Shown here piece by piece: positions 33,252 through 43,117 of a stretch of 64,000 nucleotides of DNA. The notes beneath the pieces were generated by a model that did no database searches, was not told where the DNA came from, and worked only from the letters and a program-made list of their open reading frames with translations. Numbering within the stretch: position 1 is the first letter of the stretch; every line of letters begins with the position of its first letter. This DNA comes from Qipengyuania sp. HL-TH1. Its GTDB lineage: Bacteria > Pseudomonadota > Alphaproteobacteria > Sphingomonadales > Sphingomonadaceae. The stretch is taken from positions 682,001-746,000 of the forward strand of contig NZ_CP142675.1 of the NCBI RefSeq assembly GCF_036365825.1. The letters are read 5' to 3'. Both the position numbers and the translations under genes were made by a program.

Positions 33252-34166
33252 CTAGCTGGCGGCCCTGATCCTGCTCTGGCTGCGTGACCGTTTGACCATG
33301 TCCCACATGAAGATCACCGCGGCTGCCCAGATGCAGGCGAAACACGCGGCCTGCGCGGGCTTCAGCTCCTCGCCGAAGACGGTCAGGCCGAGAATGAAGA
33401 CGATGCTGGGTGCGAGGAACTGGATGAAGCCGAGCGTCGAATAGGGCAGCTTGCGCGCGGCGATGGCGAACAGCAGCAGCGGAAAGGCAGTCAGCAGGCC
33501 ACCCGCCATGATCGACAGGCTCATCTCGGTCGACACGGCGAAGGACGAGCCCTGCGTCTGCGCGAAATACCATGCCACACCAAGCGAAGGCAGCAGCAAC
33601 AGCGTCGATTCTATGGTCAGGCCGGGCACTGCGCCCACATCCAGCTGCTTGCGGATAAGGCCGTATGTGCCGAAGCTCAGCGCCAGCGTCAGGCTGATCC
33701 ACAAGGTCGTCAGCGCGCCGGCTGCAAGCAATGATACGCCAATCGCGGCGAGGCCGACCGCCACCCATTGCGCGCGGGTCAGTTTCTCGCCCAGCAGCAA
33801 CGTGCCGAGCAGCACATTGACCAGCGGGTTGATGTAATAGCCCAGGCTTGCGGCATAGACCTGCCCGTTCTGGATCGCCCAGACATAGACCACCCAGTTG
33901 ATCGCGATCAGCGTTGCGCTCGCGGCGAGCCAGGCGACCGTGCGCCGGTTTCGAAGCGCGGTGCGCAAATCGGGCCATTGCTTGCGGGCCAGCACAATCA
34001 GCAGGCACAGCGGCAGCGTCCAGATGATCCGCCAGCCGACGAATTCGAAGGCCGGAACACTGCGGACGAGAATCAGGTAGAGCGGCAGGAAGCCCCAGAT
34101 GACATAGGCGCCAAAGGCCGCGGCGAGGCCCGTCCGGTCATGCTGGGGTGGGGCGCTCGCATCCAT
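33252..34166 (-). CDS. rarD: RarD-type EamA drug/metabolite transporter
   Basis: A 304-residue ten-helix DMT-superfamily protein. GLAAAFGAYVIWGFLPLYLIL is the RarD-type opening; LGYYINPLVNVLLGTLLLGEKLT is the end of the first EamA repeat and GFIQFLAPSIVFILGLTVFGEELK that of the second. RarD relates to chloramphenicol sensitivity in Pseudomonas; substrate here unknown. Convergent with pyrC across 11 bases. Confidence 0.9.
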   Translation of the reverse strand: MDASAPPQHDRTGLAAAFGAYVIWGFLPLYLILVRSVPAFEFVGWRIIWTLPLCLLIVLARKQWPDLRTALRNRRTVAWLAASATLIAINWVVYVWAIQNGQVYAASLGYYINPLVNVLLGTLLLGEKLTRAQWVAVGLAAIGVSLLAAGALTTLWISLTLALSFGTYGLIRKQLDVGAVPGLTIESTLLLLPSLGVAWYFAQTQGSSFAVSTEMSLSIMAGGLLTAFPLLLFAIAARKLPYSTLGFIQFLAPSIVFILGLTVFGEELKPAQAACFACIWAAAVIFMWDMVKRSRSQSRIRAAS

Positions 34167-34349
34167 TCCCCGCGCGCTAGGCGGGTGCGCTGGCGCCCGC
34201 AAGCGGCAATTCGTCGGCGCCCAAACCTCGCTTCGTCGAATTTCCCGAAAGCTGACGGCGGCGTTGCAAACGGTTCAGGTTAGAGTGCTTAAAGCTTAAC
34301 GGCATTGCAGGGGTGCCCCTCTCGGCTCCCGCTCAGGAAAGGACCTATC

Positions 34350-34817
34350 ATGCTCAAATCGTTTCGGAACGCCTCGATGGCGATCGCCGCAGCGGGTCTG
34401 GCATTCGCCGTGCCGGCCAGCGCTGCCCCTGCCACGCATATAGCCCCCGGCGCCCACGTTACGGTCATCGGGGACATGAGTTTCGAGCACAAGCGACAGC
34501 GCTCGCACGGCCATGATCGCAACCGCAACAACGATTATCGCGGCGCGCAGTCCCGCCCCTATTACATGGGCTACGACCGCCAATACGGTCAGCCGGTCCG
34601 CGCCAATACCCGTGTCTGGCGTGGAAATGACGGGCGCTACTACTGCAAGCGCGACAATGGCACGACCGGCCTGCTGGTCGGAGCCGGGGTCGGCGCGCTG
34701 CTCGGCCATGAAGTGGCGGGCAGCGGCGGCGACCGCACGCTGGGCGCCATCCTCGGCGGCGCAGCCGGGGCCTTGCTCGGCCGTTCGATCGACCGCTCAA
34801 GCACACGCTGCGGATAA
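34350..34817 (+). CDS. Glycine-zipper (17 kDa antigen-like) outer membrane protein
   Basis: A 155-residue exported protein. A signal peptide ends near PASAAPA (residue 26). The middle is Arg/His/Asn-rich (HKRQRSHGHDRNRNNDYRG), then Arg-Tyr-rich, and the C-terminal half is a glycine zipper (GLLVGAGVGALLGHEVAG and LGAILGGAAGALLGRSID) typical of the Rickettsia 17 kDa surface antigen family. It probably sits in or at the outer membrane. ATG at 34350 follows AGGAAAGGA. Confidence 0.85.
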   Translation: MLKSFRNASMAIAAAGLAFAVPASAAPATHIAPGAHVTVIGDMSFEHKRQRSHGHDRNRNNDYRGAQSRPYYMGYDRQYGQPVRANTRVWRGNDGRYYCKRDNGTTGLLVGAGVGALLGHEVAGSGGDRTLGAILGGAAGALLGRSIDRSSTRCG

Positions 34818-35035
34818 TCAGCTTTACCAGTTCCGGCCGTGCCCACCCACGGCCGGATACCACGGTTCCACCGAGCCGTGAGGGCGTCGTCCGATCTCCC
34901 ACAGAGGAGGCGGGCGGCGCCCTTTAACCTTTGCATGCGCGCATGTCCCGCTATGGTGCAACGGTGTTCGCCGGACTGGCACAGTTTGGCGGTCCGGTCT
35001 TATGCCGTTCGTGTTCCCAAGCTGAAGGTCTACCG

Positions 35036-35746
35036 ATGAAACGTCGCCTGCTCGCCTCCCTTGTTCCCGTCGTCCTGCTCGCAAGCTGCGGCGACAAGAC
35101 CGAGGACGAGGCGGCAGGCGACGCCATGGACCCGGCCAGCGAACAGGCTCTCAACGACGAGTTGATGACCGATCCGGATCTTGCTGGCCGCAACGAGGCG
35201 AATGCCGCGCTGTCGGGCACGGGCAATGCCGCGATCCCCAATATCGACAAATCGCCGCGCGCCATCGAGGCTGCGCGCAGCCGCGCGGCCGAACTGGTCG
35301 GCGGGCGCAGCGCGCTGATCGCGGTTCCCGCTGCACGGGCACTGGCTGAAGACGCAAAACCGAGCCAGGCGATGGTCGCTGCAGCCCGCGCCGCGGTTGC
35401 CCCCGGGGGCGAGAATTGCGGCGAGAAGGTCGAATACACCTCGGCCTGGGCGGCAAAACTGCCCGCCGCTTTCCCCGTCTATCCGCGCGGCAATACGCAG
35501 GAAGCAGCCGGGACCGACGAAGGCGATTGCGCGCTCCGCGTGGTCACCTTTCTTACGCCGGTCGCGCTTGAGGACGTGCTGTCGTTCTATCACACCCGCG
35601 CCAAGGCGTCCGGCTACAGCGCCGAGCATGTCGTCAGCGCGGGCGACAACGTGCTGAGCGGGACCAAGGGCAAGTCGGCCTATGTCGTCTACGGTCGGCG
35701 GCTGCCGCAGGGTGTGACCGAAATCGACCTCGTCACCACCGACTGA
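35036..35746 (+). CDS. Putative lipoprotein, unknown function
   Basis: A 236-residue protein with a lipoprotein signal: MKRRLLASLVPVVLLASCGD (lipobox LASC, Cys near 18). An acidic, Ala-rich region follows, then a C-terminal domain with EYTSAWAAKLPAAFPVYPRG and VALEDVLSFYHTRAKASGYS, a pattern also seen in small sphingomonad lipoproteins. Two Cys (ENCGEK, EGDCALR) could be disulfide-bonded. The 218-base gap upstream holds nothing I can recognise. Confidence 0.75.
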   Translation: MKRRLLASLVPVVLLASCGDKTEDEAAGDAMDPASEQALNDELMTDPDLAGRNEANAALSGTGNAAIPNIDKSPRAIEAARSRAAELVGGRSALIAVPAARALAEDAKPSQAMVAAARAAVAPGGENCGEKVEYTSAWAAKLPAAFPVYPRGNTQEAAGTDEGDCALRVVTFLTPVALEDVLSFYHTRAKASGYSAEHVVSAGDNVLSGTKGKSAYVVYGRRLPQGVTEIDLVTTD

Positions 35747-35754
35747 AGAGCGGT

Positions 35755-37167
35755 TTAGCTTCCCTTGATGCCAACGCCGATACTGGCGCGCGGCTGTTCC
35801 ATCTCATTGCTGGCAACCGGATAGGCGCAATAGTCCGCGGCATAGAAGGCCGCCGGCCGGTGGTTGCCCGACAGGCCCACACCGCCGAAGGGGGCGGACG
35901 AGGACGCGCCGTTGGTCGGGCGGTTCCAGTTGACGATGCCGGCGCGGATCTCGTTCCAGAACGTCTCGAAATCCTGCGGCTTGCCGCCGATGAGCGAGGC
36001 CGAGAGGCCATAGCGCGTGGCGTTCGCCTCGTAGATTGCCGCGTCGAAATCGGCCACGCGGACGACCTGCAGCAGCGGGCCGAACAGCTCGATGTCGGGC
36101 CGTTCATGGATATCGGTCGCGTCGAGGATCGCCGGCGACAGGAACGGCAGGTTCTCGTCGCGCCGCTTCATATGCATGATCGGCGAACCGCCGCGGCTCA
36201 TCAGCGCGACGAAGCTTTCCGACAGCAGGTCGGCGGTGCTGTTGTCGATCACGCAGCCCATGAAGGGTTGCGGATCGGCGAAGGGTTCGTCGACGATCAG
36301 CTTTTCGGTCAGCGCCTTCACCGCGGGGACGATCTGGTCGAACACCGAATCGACCACGATCAGCCGCCGCGCGGCGGTGCAGCGCTGGCCCGCGGTAGTG
36401 AACGCCGACTGGACGATCGTTGCCGCAGCATCCTCGATCTTGGGCGTGTCGAGCATGACGATGGGGTTGTTGCCGCCCATTTCCAGCGCGACGATCTTGC
36501 CCGGGTCGGAGGCGAGCTTGCGGTTGATCGCGATGCCTGCGCGCGCCGAACCGGTGAACAGGACGCCGTCGACCATCCAGTGTTCGACCAGCGCCTGGCC
36601 CACCTCGACTCCGCCGTGGATGCACTGGATCACGCCCTCGGGGAGCTTGGCCTCGTGGAAACAGCGGGTGAAGAATTCGCCCACTGCCGGGGTCTTCTCG
36701 CTTGGCTTGAAGATCACGACATTGCCCGCGATCAGCGCGGGGATGATGTGGCCGTTCGGCAGATGCGCGGGGAAGTTGTAGGGGCCCAACACCGCCATCA
36801 CGCCATGCGGCTTGTGGCGCAGCGCGGCAGTGCCCTGAAGCGCGCTGTTGAGCTTCTTCTGACCAGTCCGTTCGGCATAGGCGGTGACCGAGATTTCGAC
36901 CTTGCCGATCACGGCTTCGACTTCGGTCCGCGCTTCCCAAAGCGGCTTGCCGGTTTCGCGCGCGATCAGTTCGGCGAAGGGTTCGGCATGCTTGCGCACT
37001 TCATTGGCGAAGCGGCGCATGAATTCGATCCGGCGGGCCAGCGGCTCGCGCGCCCAGTCGCGCATCGCCTTGCGCGCGCGCTCGATTGTAGCATCGACAT
37101 TGCCCGACTTGCCACGCCAGATTTCCTTGCCGGTCGCCGGTTCGGTTGAGACCAGATCGGTTGCCAT
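35755..37167 (-). CDS. astD: Succinylglutamate-semialdehyde dehydrogenase
   Basis: A 470-residue aldehyde dehydrogenase of the AstD type, which oxidises N-succinylglutamate 5-semialdehyde in arginine catabolism (AST pathway). NFPAHLPNGHIIPALIAGN is the cofactor region, IVALEMGGNNPIVMLDTPK the catalytic Glu, and FTTAGQRCTAARRLIVVDS the catalytic Cys. AstD-like N-terminus (STEPATGKEIWRGKSGNVDA). No astA, astB or astE flanks it here. Confidence 0.9.
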   Translation of the reverse strand: MATDLVSTEPATGKEIWRGKSGNVDATIERARKAMRDWAREPLARRIEFMRRFANEVRKHAEPFAELIARETGKPLWEARTEVEAVIGKVEISVTAYAERTGQKKLNSALQGTAALRHKPHGVMAVLGPYNFPAHLPNGHIIPALIAGNVVIFKPSEKTPAVGEFFTRCFHEAKLPEGVIQCIHGGVEVGQALVEHWMVDGVLFTGSARAGIAINRKLASDPGKIVALEMGGNNPIVMLDTPKIEDAAATIVQSAFTTAGQRCTAARRLIVVDSVFDQIVPAVKALTEKLIVDEPFADPQPFMGCVIDNSTADLLSESFVALMSRGGSPIMHMKRRDENLPFLSPAILDATDIHERPDIELFGPLLQVVRVADFDAAIYEANATRYGLSASLIGGKPQDFETFWNEIRAGIVNWNRPTNGASSSAPFGGVGLSGNHRPAAFYAADYCAYPVASNEMEQPRASIGVGIKGS

Positions 37168-37236
37168 TACGGTATGATATTCCTGTTTGCGCCTCGAAGT
37201 GCGTCTTAAGTGGGGGGTCCGGCGCGCAACGTCAAT

Positions 37237-38676
37237 TCAAGTCGTGGCGGTGTCCCACACATGGCCGGCGGGCAGCGGGGGTGCGCCATGCGCCGCGCCC
37301 ATGTCGCGCAGGGCGGCAACCTTGTCGCTCAGCGGCTGCCAATCGTCGGCTTCGGCAATGGCCGCCCAGATCGCCTCGACCTCGTCGATCAGCATGGACT
37401 GCGGGCCCGGTCCGTCCCAATAGGAATGTTCGCTGGCGAGCGGTTCGTACCCTGCAAGCGCATCCGCCAGATCGCCTTCGGCGGCGCGCCCGGCGCGGTG
37501 GGTGAAAAAGAATCGGTCGGGCGCCACGCCGGTTTCGCTCAACGCCTTCTCGCTCGCCGCCACCACTGCGGCATCGCCCTCGGGCCCGCGGCTGGCAACG
37601 CCCAGCCGCCAGCACCAGCGCCGACCGATCGCTTCCATGTAGAGCGGCCCGAAGCGCTCCATCGCGGCAATCAGCGGCGGCGCATCGGCCAGCAGCCGCA
37701 GCGCAATCGCGAACTGGCCGCAATTCCAGTGCAGCGCCTCGGGCTGGCGCCCGAAGGCGTAAAGCCCCTGATGGTCGAAATAGGCGGCGGTGAAGCCCGG
37801 ATCCCATTGGGGCAGGAAACGCCACGGACCGTAGTCGAAGCTTTCGCCCGAAATGTTCATATTGTCGGTGTTGAGCACGCCGTGGACGAAGCCCGCGACC
37901 ATCCAGCTGGCTGCCAGATCCGCCATCCGCTCGACCACCAGATGCATCAGCCGCACTGCGGGGTCGTCGCGCCCCGGCGCATCCTCGGGCGGGGGCGGGC
38001 CGGGAAACTGTTCGAGGCAGTAATCGACCAACTGCGCCATATGCGCGCGCTCTTCGAGCGCCAGCAGCCGCTGGAACGTGCCGATGCGGATATGGCCGTG
38101 GCTCAGCCGGGTCATGACCGCCGAGCGCGTCGGCGAAGGTTCGTCGCCGCGGGTCAGCTCCTCCCCCGTCTCGATCACGCTGAAGGTCTTCGACGTATAG
38201 ACCCCCAGCGCTTCGAGCATTTCGGTCGCAAGGATTTCGCGCACCGCACCCTTGAGCGTCAGTCGTCCGTCGCCTCTCCGGCTCCACGGCGTCGGGCCCG
38301 ATCCCTTGGTGCCGAGGTCGAGCAGGCGATCCGCGCCGTCGCGCAGCTGCGCAAACAGGAACCCGCGGCCATCGCCGATCTCGGGATTGTACACGCGGAA
38401 CTGGTGCCCGTGATAGCGCAGCGCCAGCGGGCGGGGCAGATTGCCGGGCAACGGCTCGAACCGCCCGAAATGCTTGACCCAGTCCGCGTCCGACAATTGC
38501 GCCAGGCCGATACCGGCCGCATGGCGATCGTTGCGAAAGCGCAGGATGGTTTCGGGAAAGGCCGCCGGTGCGACCTCATCACCGATCCATTCAGCCATGG
38601 TTTCGATCGGCGTATCGGCGCGATAGCTCGCGTCCGCTGCGACATTGCTCGGGACAGGTTGCGGTTCGGCGCGCAT
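37237..38676 (-). CDS. selO: Protein adenylyltransferase SelO (YdiU)
   Basis: A 479-residue SelO pseudokinase, which AMPylates proteins through an inverted ATP-binding mode. RYHGHQFRVYNPEIGDGRGF and DLGTKGSGPTPWSRRGDGRL are the ATP-binding region, VHGVLNTDNMNISGESFDYG the catalytic-loop-like segment. ATG at 38676 is preceded by an in-frame region without similarity. Divergent from the hydrolase gene (75 bases). Confidence 0.92.
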   Translation of the reverse strand: MRAEPQPVPSNVAADASYRADTPIETMAEWIGDEVAPAAFPETILRFRNDRHAAGIGLAQLSDADWVKHFGRFEPLPGNLPRPLALRYHGHQFRVYNPEIGDGRGFLFAQLRDGADRLLDLGTKGSGPTPWSRRGDGRLTLKGAVREILATEMLEALGVYTSKTFSVIETGEELTRGDEPSPTRSAVMTRLSHGHIRIGTFQRLLALEERAHMAQLVDYCLEQFPGPPPPEDAPGRDDPAVRLMHLVVERMADLAASWMVAGFVHGVLNTDNMNISGESFDYGPWRFLPQWDPGFTAAYFDHQGLYAFGRQPEALHWNCGQFAIALRLLADAPPLIAAMERFGPLYMEAIGRRWCWRLGVASRGPEGDAAVVAASEKALSETGVAPDRFFFTHRAGRAAEGDLADALAGYEPLASEHSYWDGPGPQSMLIDEVEAIWAAIAEADDWQPLSDKVAALRDMGAAHGAPPLPAGHVWDTATT

Positions 38677-38751
38677 ACGGCGATAGTGGGCGGCGAAACA
38701 GCCCGATACAAGGGCAGGATTGCCAAGCGACTAAGGTTTTCGCCGCCAGAC

Positions 38752-39618
38752 ATGGATACCAGCTTCACCGACCGTCACTGGCACAGCGCCGACGGTCTCA
38801 CTCTGCATTGCCGCGAATACGGCACGGCCAGCGATCGCCCACCGGTGATCTGCTTGCACGGCCTGACGCGTAATGCGCGCGATTTCGAAGCGCTTGCGCC
38901 GCATATCGCCGCGCAGGGCTGGCGCGTGCTGGTCCCGTCGATGCGCGGGCGCGGCGACAGCGATTATGCCGAGGTTTCGGATAGCTATGCGCTGCCGACC
39001 TATGTCGACGACCTGCTGGCATTGCTGGAGCAGGAAGGCATCACGCAATTCGTGTCGATCGGGACATCGATGGGCGGGCTGATGACGATGCTGCTGGCGC
39101 AGGCGCAGCCCGAACGGATTGCCGCGGCGGTGCTCAACGATGTCGGGCCGGTGCTCGAAACCGCGGGTCTCGATACGATCAAGACCTATGTCGGGCAGGG
39201 CCGCAGTTTTCCCACCTGGATGCACGCGGCACGCGCGCTCGAGGAAGTGCATGGCACATCCTTCCCGGCTTTCGATCTCCACGCGTGGATCGCCATGGCC
39301 AAGCGCACGATGACGCTGTCGAGCAGCGGACGCATCGTGTTCGACTATGACATGAAGCTGGCCGAACCAATCCTTGCCACGCCCGAGGCGGCGGCACCGG
39401 TCGATCTGTGGCCCGCATTCCACGCGCTCAAGGGCAAGCCGCTGCTGTTGCTGCGCGGTGAACTGTCCACGCTGCTGTCCGCGCGCAGCCTTGCCGATAT
39501 GCAAAAGGTTGCGACGGGGGCGGACAGCGCGGTGATCCCCCATGTCGGACATGCGCCGACGCTCGATGAGCCCGAAGCCCGCGCCGCGATCGACGCCTTG
39601 TTGGCGCGTGTCGCATGA
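38752..39618 (+). CDS. Alpha/beta hydrolase
   Basis: A 288-residue hydrolase: ICLHGLTRNARDFEALAPHI is the oxyanion-hole strand, VSIGTSMGGLMTMLLAQAQP the Ser nucleophile elbow (GTSMGG), and VIPHVGHAPTLDEPEARAAI the catalytic His. Close relatives act as esterases or C-C hydrolases; substrate unknown. Its stop overlaps the start of the glycosyltransferase gene by 4 bases (ATGA), suggesting a coupled pair. Confidence 0.87.
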   Translation: MDTSFTDRHWHSADGLTLHCREYGTASDRPPVICLHGLTRNARDFEALAPHIAAQGWRVLVPSMRGRGDSDYAEVSDSYALPTYVDDLLALLEQEGITQFVSIGTSMGGLMTMLLAQAQPERIAAAVLNDVGPVLETAGLDTIKTYVGQGRSFPTWMHAARALEEVHGTSFPAFDLHAWIAMAKRTMTLSSSGRIVFDYDMKLAEPILATPEAAAPVDLWPAFHALKGKPLLLLRGELSTLLSARSLADMQKVATGADSAVIPHVGHAPTLDEPEARAAIDALLARVA

Positions 39619-40760
39619 ACACGGCGCGCGGCGGGGCGGTCCCGCATATCCTCCACCTGCATTCGACCTTCGCCCCCGGGGGCAAGGAATTGCGCACGGT
39701 CCAGCTGATCAACGCCTTCGGCAAGAAGGCGCGGCATACGATCGTCTCGGCGGAACCCGAGCGGCTGGGCGCGGCCGAACGGATTGCCCGGACCATCGAT
39801 GTCCGCCTGCAGCCCGATTTTCCCAGCCTCAAGGGGCGGCCCACACCGGGGCGGCTGCAGAAACTGGCCAAGGCGATGCGCGGCTTCGATCTCGTCTGCA
39901 CCTACAATTGGGGCGCGATGGATGCGGTGATGGCGCATACGCTGTTCAAGGACCTGCACAATCTGCCGCCGCTGATCCATCACGAGGATGGCTTCGACGA
40001 AAGCGAGCTGAAGAAGCTCAAGACCAGCCGCACGTGGTATCGCCGCATTGCACTGGGCAAGAGCGCCGGGCTGGTCGTGCCGTCCGAACGGCTCGAGGAG
40101 ATCGCGCTGGTCGATTGGCAGCAGCCGCTGGGCCGGGTGCGCCGCATTCCCAACGGGATCGATACCAAGGCCTTCGCCATGCGCCCCAAGAAGGACGCGC
40201 TGCGGCTGATCAAACGACCGGGCGAATATTGGGTCGGCACATTGGCGGGGCTCCGCACGATCAAGAACCTGCCGCGGCTGGTCCGGGCATTCACCGACCT
40301 GCCCGAAAACTGGCAATTGGTGATCCTGGGCGAAGGCGAGGCGCGCGATGCGATCCTTGCCGAGGCCGACCAATTGCAGATCAACCACCGGGTCCATCTG
40401 CCCGGCGCGGTCGCCGCGCCGGAACGGGTCGTCGGCCTGTTCGACATCTTCGCGCTGTCGAGCGATTCCGAACAATTCCCGCTGTCGGTCGTGGAAGCGA
40501 TGGCGGCGGGCCTGCCGGTCGTCGCCCCGGCGGTCGGCGATATCGCGGGGATGGTGTCGCAGCCGAATGCGGAGTTCATCGCCCCGCCGGGTGACGAGGA
40601 AGAACTGCGGATGGCGCTGGTCCAGCTCGCCGTGTCGAAGGAACTGCGCAAGGAGGTGGGCGAGGCGAACCGCGCGAAGGCGGTTGCCGAATTCGACGCG
40701 GCGAAGATGATCGCGACCTATCGCCGCCTTTATTCGAGTGCGATGAAAATTGACCTCTAA
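39615..40760 (+). CDS. Glycosyltransferase family 4 protein
   Basis: A 381-residue GT-B-fold glycosyltransferase. HILHLHSTFAPGGKELRTVQ is the N-terminal loop for acceptor binding, and RRIPNGIDTKAFAMRPKK plus FALSSDSEQFPLSVVEAMAA form the C-terminal nucleotide-sugar site with the ExxxxxxxE motif (EQFPLSVVE). It probably works on a cell-envelope polysaccharide or lipid; no polysaccharide cluster surrounds it. Translationally coupled to the hydrolase. Confidence 0.87.
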   Translation: MNTARGGAVPHILHLHSTFAPGGKELRTVQLINAFGKKARHTIVSAEPERLGAAERIARTIDVRLQPDFPSLKGRPTPGRLQKLAKAMRGFDLVCTYNWGAMDAVMAHTLFKDLHNLPPLIHHEDGFDESELKKLKTSRTWYRRIALGKSAGLVVPSERLEEIALVDWQQPLGRVRRIPNGIDTKAFAMRPKKDALRLIKRPGEYWVGTLAGLRTIKNLPRLVRAFTDLPENWQLVILGEGEARDAILAEADQLQINHRVHLPGAVAAPERVVGLFDIFALSSDSEQFPLSVVEAMAAGLPVVAPAVGDIAGMVSQPNAEFIAPPGDEEELRMALVQLAVSKELRKEVGEANRAKAVAEFDAAKMIATYRRLYSSAMKIDL

Positions 40761-40862
40761 GCCGTTTCAGCCAGCGTTCACGCGAGCGGGGACAGGCGGT
40801 TGCGACCATTGCCCTTGTCCGCGCCGGGCCTTAAAGAGCCGCCCAAACCGATATCTATCCAG

Positions 40863-41678
40863 ATGGAGCCCGCCCCTGTGGCCCTGACACCGAAGAACGA
40901 ACTGTCCCGCGAAGAGAAGCGCGCCAAGCAGGAAAATGCCCAGCAGGAAGCGCTGCTGCGCGAAGTCGATGAAGCCGTGCGGCAGAGCGATGCCGAGCAG
41001 TTTCTCGATCGCTGGGGCAAGCCGCTGTTCGGCCTGCTGGTCGCGGGGCTCGTGGCCTTCGGCGGGTATCTCTATTGGGACAGCCGCCAGGAAGCCGCGA
41101 TGGAACGCGATTCCGAGGCGCTCGTGGGCGCGCTCGACCAGATCCAGTCGGGCAATATCGACAGCGGGTACGACCGGCTGGAAGAGCTTGCGGGCCGCGA
41201 AGGCGGCGGCGCGGCGGTCGCTGCGGCAATGATGCGCGCCGGAATTGCCGAGCAGCGCGGCGATAGTGAAGAAGCCTCGACGATCTTCAAACGCGTTGCG
41301 GACAATGACAGCGCGGCGCCCGCGATGCGCGATCTTGCCCGCCTGCGCGATGTGGCGCTCAATTACGACAGCATGAAGAGCGCCGATATCATCGCCACGC
41401 TCAAGCCTCTAGCGGTACCGGGAAAACCCTATTTCGCCAGCGCGGGCGAGTTCGTGGCGCATGCCTATCTCGACCAGGGCAAGCGCGCCGAGGCCGGGGC
41501 CATGTTCGCCCAGATCGCCAAGGATGAGAATAGCCCGGAATCGGTCCGCTCGCGTGCGCGCCAGATGGCGGGTGTGCTCGGTGTCGATGCAATCGAGGAT
41601 GTCGATGCGGTGCTCGAGGAGCAAGGGGTCCAGCGTGACGAAGCCGCGAGCGAAAACGCCGCGGCCGCAACCGAATAG
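40863..41678 (+). CDS. Tetratricopeptide-like membrane protein, YfgM/BamB-operon type
   Basis: A 271-residue protein: an acidic cytosolic head, one membrane helix (LFGLLVAGLVAFGGYLYWDS) and a periplasmic Ala-rich TPR-like domain (AAMMRAGIAEQRGDSEEAST, FVAHAYLDQGKRAEAGAMFA). It matches the YfgM type of protein that precedes bamB in many proteobacteria and interacts with the SecYEG/PpiD chaperone network. The start is uncertain: ATG 40863, GTG 40878 and ATG 40800 are all in frame. bamB follows after 40 bases. Confidence 0.85.
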   Translation: MEPAPVALTPKNELSREEKRAKQENAQQEALLREVDEAVRQSDAEQFLDRWGKPLFGLLVAGLVAFGGYLYWDSRQEAAMERDSEALVGALDQIQSGNIDSGYDRLEELAGREGGGAAVAAAMMRAGIAEQRGDSEEASTIFKRVADNDSAAPAMRDLARLRDVALNYDSMKSADIIATLKPLAVPGKPYFASAGEFVAHAYLDQGKRAEAGAMFAQIAKDENSPESVRSRARQMAGVLGVDAIEDVDAVLEEQGVQRDEAASENAAAATE

Positions 41679-41718
41679 GCCCCTGCGGCCCGCCAAGAGA
41701 TACGGAACGAGGATACAG

Positions 41719-43062
41719 ATGAAGCGCAAGAACCTATCGCGTACGGCATTCGTTGCGGCACTGGCCATCGGGCTGGGCGGCTGCAGCGGCGGTCTCTTCG
41801 GCGGCGGCGGAGACAAGAAGGTCACTCCGACGCTGGGCGATCGTCAGCCGATCCTCTCGCGTATCGAAACCGGCGCACAGGTCGATCCGGCGCTGGCCGG
41901 CGTGTCGGTGGTCCTGCCCCCGGCGCAGGTCAACGATGCCTGGGCGCAGGCGGGGGGCAATGCGGGCAAGTCCTATGGCCATCTGGCGCTGTCGGGTTCG
42001 CCCACCAAGGCCTTCACCGTCTCGATCGAAGGTGCCAGCCAGCGCCGCCGCTTCGGTGCCTCTCCGGTCATCGGCCAGGGCATGCTCTTCGCGGTCGGCA
42101 GCGACGGCATCCTGACGGCCTTCGATGCCCAGTCGGGCGCGCAGCGGTGGAGCTACAATCCGGATCTCGCGAGCGATCTCAAATCCTCGGCCTTCGGCGG
42201 CGGCGCCAGCTATGACGATGGCAAGGTCTATATGACCGATGGCGCGGGCGACGTCGTCGCGCTGACCGCCGCCAGCGGATCGGTACTGTGGAAGGTCAAG
42301 CCTTCGGGCCCGCTGCGCGGCGCCCCGACGATCGCCTTCGGTTCGGTCTTCGTGATGACGCAGGACAACCAGATCTTCGCGCTCGATGCCGCCGACGGTT
42401 CGGTGCGGTGGCAGGAATCGGGTTCGTCGACGCAGGCGGGCGTGTTCGGGGTCGCGGCTCCGGCAGCCGCGCAGGGCACGGTAATCGCCGGCTACAGCTC
42501 GGGTGAACTGATCGCGCATCGCTATGAAAACGGGCGGACATTGTGGGCCGACGCGCTGGCGCGCACCTCGATCTCGACGCAGGTCGGCTCGCTTACCGAT
42601 ATCGATGCCGATCCGATCATCGACAATGGCCGCGTTTACGCGCTGGGGCAGGGTGGCCGCATGGCCGCCTACGAACTCGTCACCGGCCAGCGGATCTGGG
42701 AACTCAACCTTGCGGGGATTTCGACCCCGGCAATCGCGGGCGAATGGATCTTCACGCTGACCGACGATGCCCGCCTGCTCGCCATCGCGCGCGCCACGGG
42801 CAAGGTGCGCTGGCTGACGCAGCTGCCGCGCTGGCGCGATGAAGAGGACAAGAAGGGTCCGATCTTCTGGTCGGGACCGGTGCTCGCCGGAGGCAATTTG
42901 TGGGCGGTGAATTCGGAAGGCGAAGTCTACCGCATCAGTTCGGGCGAGGGTTCGGCCAGCCTGTTCACCGATCTCGACCAGCCGGTGTCGCTGGCGCCGG
43001 TGGTGGCCAACAACACGCTCTACATCCTCGACGACAGCGGCAGGATTACCGCTTTCCGGTGA
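41719..43062 (+). CDS. bamB: Outer membrane assembly lipoprotein BamB
   Basis: A 447-residue lipoprotein: lipobox in ALAIGLGGCSGG, then an eight-bladed PQQ/beta-propeller with repeats such as SDGILTAFDAQSGAQRWSY and AAYELVTGQRIWELNLAG. BamB binds BamA and helps fold outer membrane beta-barrels. ATG at 41719 follows GAGGATACAG. In many alphaproteobacteria the GTPase gene der follows; here a membrane methyltransferase gene follows instead. Confidence 0.92.
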   Translation: MKRKNLSRTAFVAALAIGLGGCSGGLFGGGGDKKVTPTLGDRQPILSRIETGAQVDPALAGVSVVLPPAQVNDAWAQAGGNAGKSYGHLALSGSPTKAFTVSIEGASQRRRFGASPVIGQGMLFAVGSDGILTAFDAQSGAQRWSYNPDLASDLKSSAFGGGASYDDGKVYMTDGAGDVVALTAASGSVLWKVKPSGPLRGAPTIAFGSVFVMTQDNQIFALDAADGSVRWQESGSSTQAGVFGVAAPAAAQGTVIAGYSSGELIAHRYENGRTLWADALARTSISTQVGSLTDIDADPIIDNGRVYALGQGGRMAAYELVTGQRIWELNLAGISTPAIAGEWIFTLTDDARLLAIARATGKVRWLTQLPRWRDEEDKKGPIFWSGPVLAGGNLWAVNSEGEVYRISSGEGSASLFTDLDQPVSLAPVVANNTLYILDDSGRITAFR

Positions 43063-43117
43063 TTTCCATGCTAGCGTGACCGCCGTGTTAACCAAATCGG
43101 GCTAACGAGGGACGGTC

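Noticed and set aside
32161..34008. A 615-codon minus-strand ORF spanning pyrC and the rarD gene.
   Set aside because: Runs opposite pyrC and out of frame with rarD, both of which have full family motifs.
37210..38751. An apparent 514-residue N-terminal extension of the hydrolase gene at 38752.
   Set aside because: It is antisense to selO, whose motifs are clear; the hydrolase fold begins exactly at ATG 38752.
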